Of a DNA stretch of 64,000 nt, positions 63,049 to 64,000 are shown one piece after another; within the stretch, counting starts at the first letter, position 1, and the number at the start of each line of letters is the position of its first letter. The stretch comes from G963674685 sp963674685 (GTDB lineage: Bacteria > Lernaellota > Lernaellaia > JACKCT01): positions 310,001 through 374,000 of the forward strand of contig CAXXWT010000007.1 in NCBI GenBank assembly GCA_963674685.2, read 5' to 3'. The notes under the pieces were generated by a model. That model was not told the origin of the DNA, did not search any database, and saw only the letters and a program-made list of their open reading frames with translations. The position numbers and the translations under genes are program-made.

Positions 63049-64000
63049 ATGAAAAGGATCCTCATCCCCGCCTTCATGGCCCTTTTGATCGCGCTGCCCG
63101 CCGTCTCGCACGGAGCGACGCTGAAAATCGCCACCCTTTCTCCAGATGGGACGACACCCATGCTGGCTTTGCACGCGGCGGACAAGGAAATTCAGGCCGC
63201 CACTAAAGGCCGGGTCAAACTCAAGCTCTATCCCGGCGGCGTCATGGGTTCGGACGCCACGGTTTTGAAAAAAATGAAGATCGGGCAAATCCACGGCGCG
63301 ACGTTCACCGCCGGGGGAGTCTCCGAGGTTTTTCGCGATTTCCAGATTCTGAGCATGCCCCTCATCTTCAGGGATTATCAGGAAGTGGATTACGTTCGCG
63401 CGAAGATCGATCCGGTGTTGATGCAGGGCCTGGACAAGCAGGGATTCGTGACCGTTGCGATCATCGAAGTCGGCTTTGCCTACTTCATGTCTTCGCAGCA
63501 TATCACGGCTCTTTCGGAGCTGAAAAATTTGAAAACCTGGATTCCCGAAGGCGATCCGATCGGCATGGCGGTATTCGATGTGATCGGCGCGCCGCCGGTT
63601 CCCCTGGCTCTATCGGATGTTCTTATGGGATTGCAAAACGGGCTTCTGGATTCCTACTTTAACTCCCCCGTGGGCGCCGTCGCGCTGCAGTGGTACAGCC
63701 GCGTGAAGTATCTGCTGGAAGCGCCCCTGGTGTATTCCTACGCCACGATGGCGTTTTCCAAAAAAGCTTTCGACAAAATACCCGCGCAGGACCGTGACGT
63801 GGTGAAAAGCATTTTGCACAAGCACATGAAGGGAATAGAGAAGGACGCGCGCAAAGCCAATGCCGAAGCTTTGGCCACGCTGAAAAACCAGGGCATCACT
63901 TTCCTGACGCTCACCAGCGAGAATTACGCCCAGTTGCAGGATGTCGGCGCCAAGGCCCGAAAAAAATTGCAGGATAAGAGCATGTTTTCCCCGCAGTTGC
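63049..64000 (+). CDS. dctP: DctP-family TRAP transporter substrate-binding protein (3' truncated by window end)
   Basis: ATG follows TGGAGTCTAGGC. A signal peptide (KRILIPAFMALLIALPAVSHGA) precedes a periplasmic binding protein with the DctP pattern: LKIATLSPDGTTPMLALHAADKEI, VKLKLYPGGVMGSDATVLKKMKIGQIHGA, TWIPEGDPIGMAVFDVIGAPP and ALSDVLMGLQNGLLDSYFNSP. 317 codons are visible with no stop before base 64000. The canonical Arg of carboxylate-binding DctP proteins is not in its usual R..G context (KTWIPEGD here), as in TatP-type receptors that carry other ligands. The membrane subunits should follow beyond the window. Confidence 0.93.
   Translation, partial: MKRILIPAFMALLIALPAVSHGATLKIATLSPDGTTPMLALHAADKEIQAATKGRVKLKLYPGGVMGSDATVLKKMKIGQIHGATFTAGGVSEVFRDFQILSMPLIFRDYQEVDYVRAKIDPVLMQGLDKQGFVTVAIIEVGFAYFMSSQHITALSELKNLKTWIPEGDPIGMAVFDVIGAPPVPLALSDVLMGLQNGLLDSYFNSPVGAVALQWYSRVKYLLEAPLVYSYATMAFSKKAFDKIPAQDRDVVKSILHKHMKGIEKDARKANAEALATLKNQGITFLTLTSENYAQLQDVGAKARKKLQDKSMFSPQL

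Noticed and set aside
1..64000. CRISPR arrays, tRNA or rRNA genes
   Set aside because: No regularly spaced direct repeats of CRISPR type and no cloverleaf or rRNA-like segments were seen while reading the intergenic regions.

Overview
The window looks like a chromosomal fragment of a Gram-negative (diderm) bacterium of moderately high GC. The evidence is many lipobox signal peptides, a periplasmic ApbE, a CreBCD-type system, a TRAP transporter with a TatT-type lipoprotein, and an AlgI-like MBOAT/SGNH acylation pair. Several lipoproteins carry a run of Asp directly after the lipidated Cys, and one secreted protein has Cys-rich repeats with an Asp-rich tail. This style is familiar from former Deltaproteobacteria and neighbouring uncultured phyla (Myxococcota, Bradymonadota, Lernaellota-like). 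The exact phylum cannot be fixed from sequence reading alone.

Layout. 0-14 kb: a 5'-truncated VIT/VWA protein, two lipoproteins (a SurA-like chaperone and a phosphodiesterase/AP-superfamily enzyme), a CreB/CreC-like two-component pair divergent from a CreD-like membrane protein across 11-bp direct repeats, a repeat-rich gap with an orphan VapB-like antitoxin, an MBOAT + SGNH acyl-transfer pair and a Gfo/Idh/MocA oxidoreductase. 14-31 kb: a BarA-like hybrid kinase, Asp-tract lipoproteins (one a C45 Ntn-hydrolase), aquaporin Z, ApbE, a frameshifted radical SAM gene, leuS and a DegT-type aminotransferase. 31-34 kb: a decayed radical SAM pseudogene and a complete ISKra4-family insertion sequence. 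34-60 kb: an accessory envelope region with seven intact radical SAM genes (six with a B12-binding-like N-terminus, one SPASM-like). They alternate with GT-C membrane glycosyltransferases, a GT2 enzyme, SGNH domains, a membrane-anchored dikinase-like protein, and a polytopic protein fused to an FGE-sulfatase domain. Small inverted-repeat elements and IS debris lie among them. 60-64 kb: a DUF975-like membrane protein, an EcsC-family protein, and the start of a TRAP operon (TatT lipoprotein, then DctP, cut by the window end).

How it fits together (inference): the 34-60 kb block reads as a pathway that builds and decorates a lipid- or glycan-like envelope molecule. GT-C enzymes would transfer polyprenyl-linked sugars, GT2 would make polyprenyl-phospho-sugars, and B12-type radical SAM enzymes would methylate or rearrange unactivated carbons. 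SGNH domains would add or remove acyl groups. The strongest candidate for an undescribed module is the translationally coupled trio at 34.1-39.9 kb (GT-C, anchored dikinase, polytopic-FGE fusion), facing a coupled pair on the other strand (radical SAM, pentapeptide-repeat/TM/SGNH fusion). Gene loss and rearrangement are visible: a one-base frameshift, a multiply frameshifted pseudogene, a ghost 3' end of a second radical SAM paralogue, a tandem duplication of a gene end, and an IS3-type orfA stub in front of an SGNH gene.
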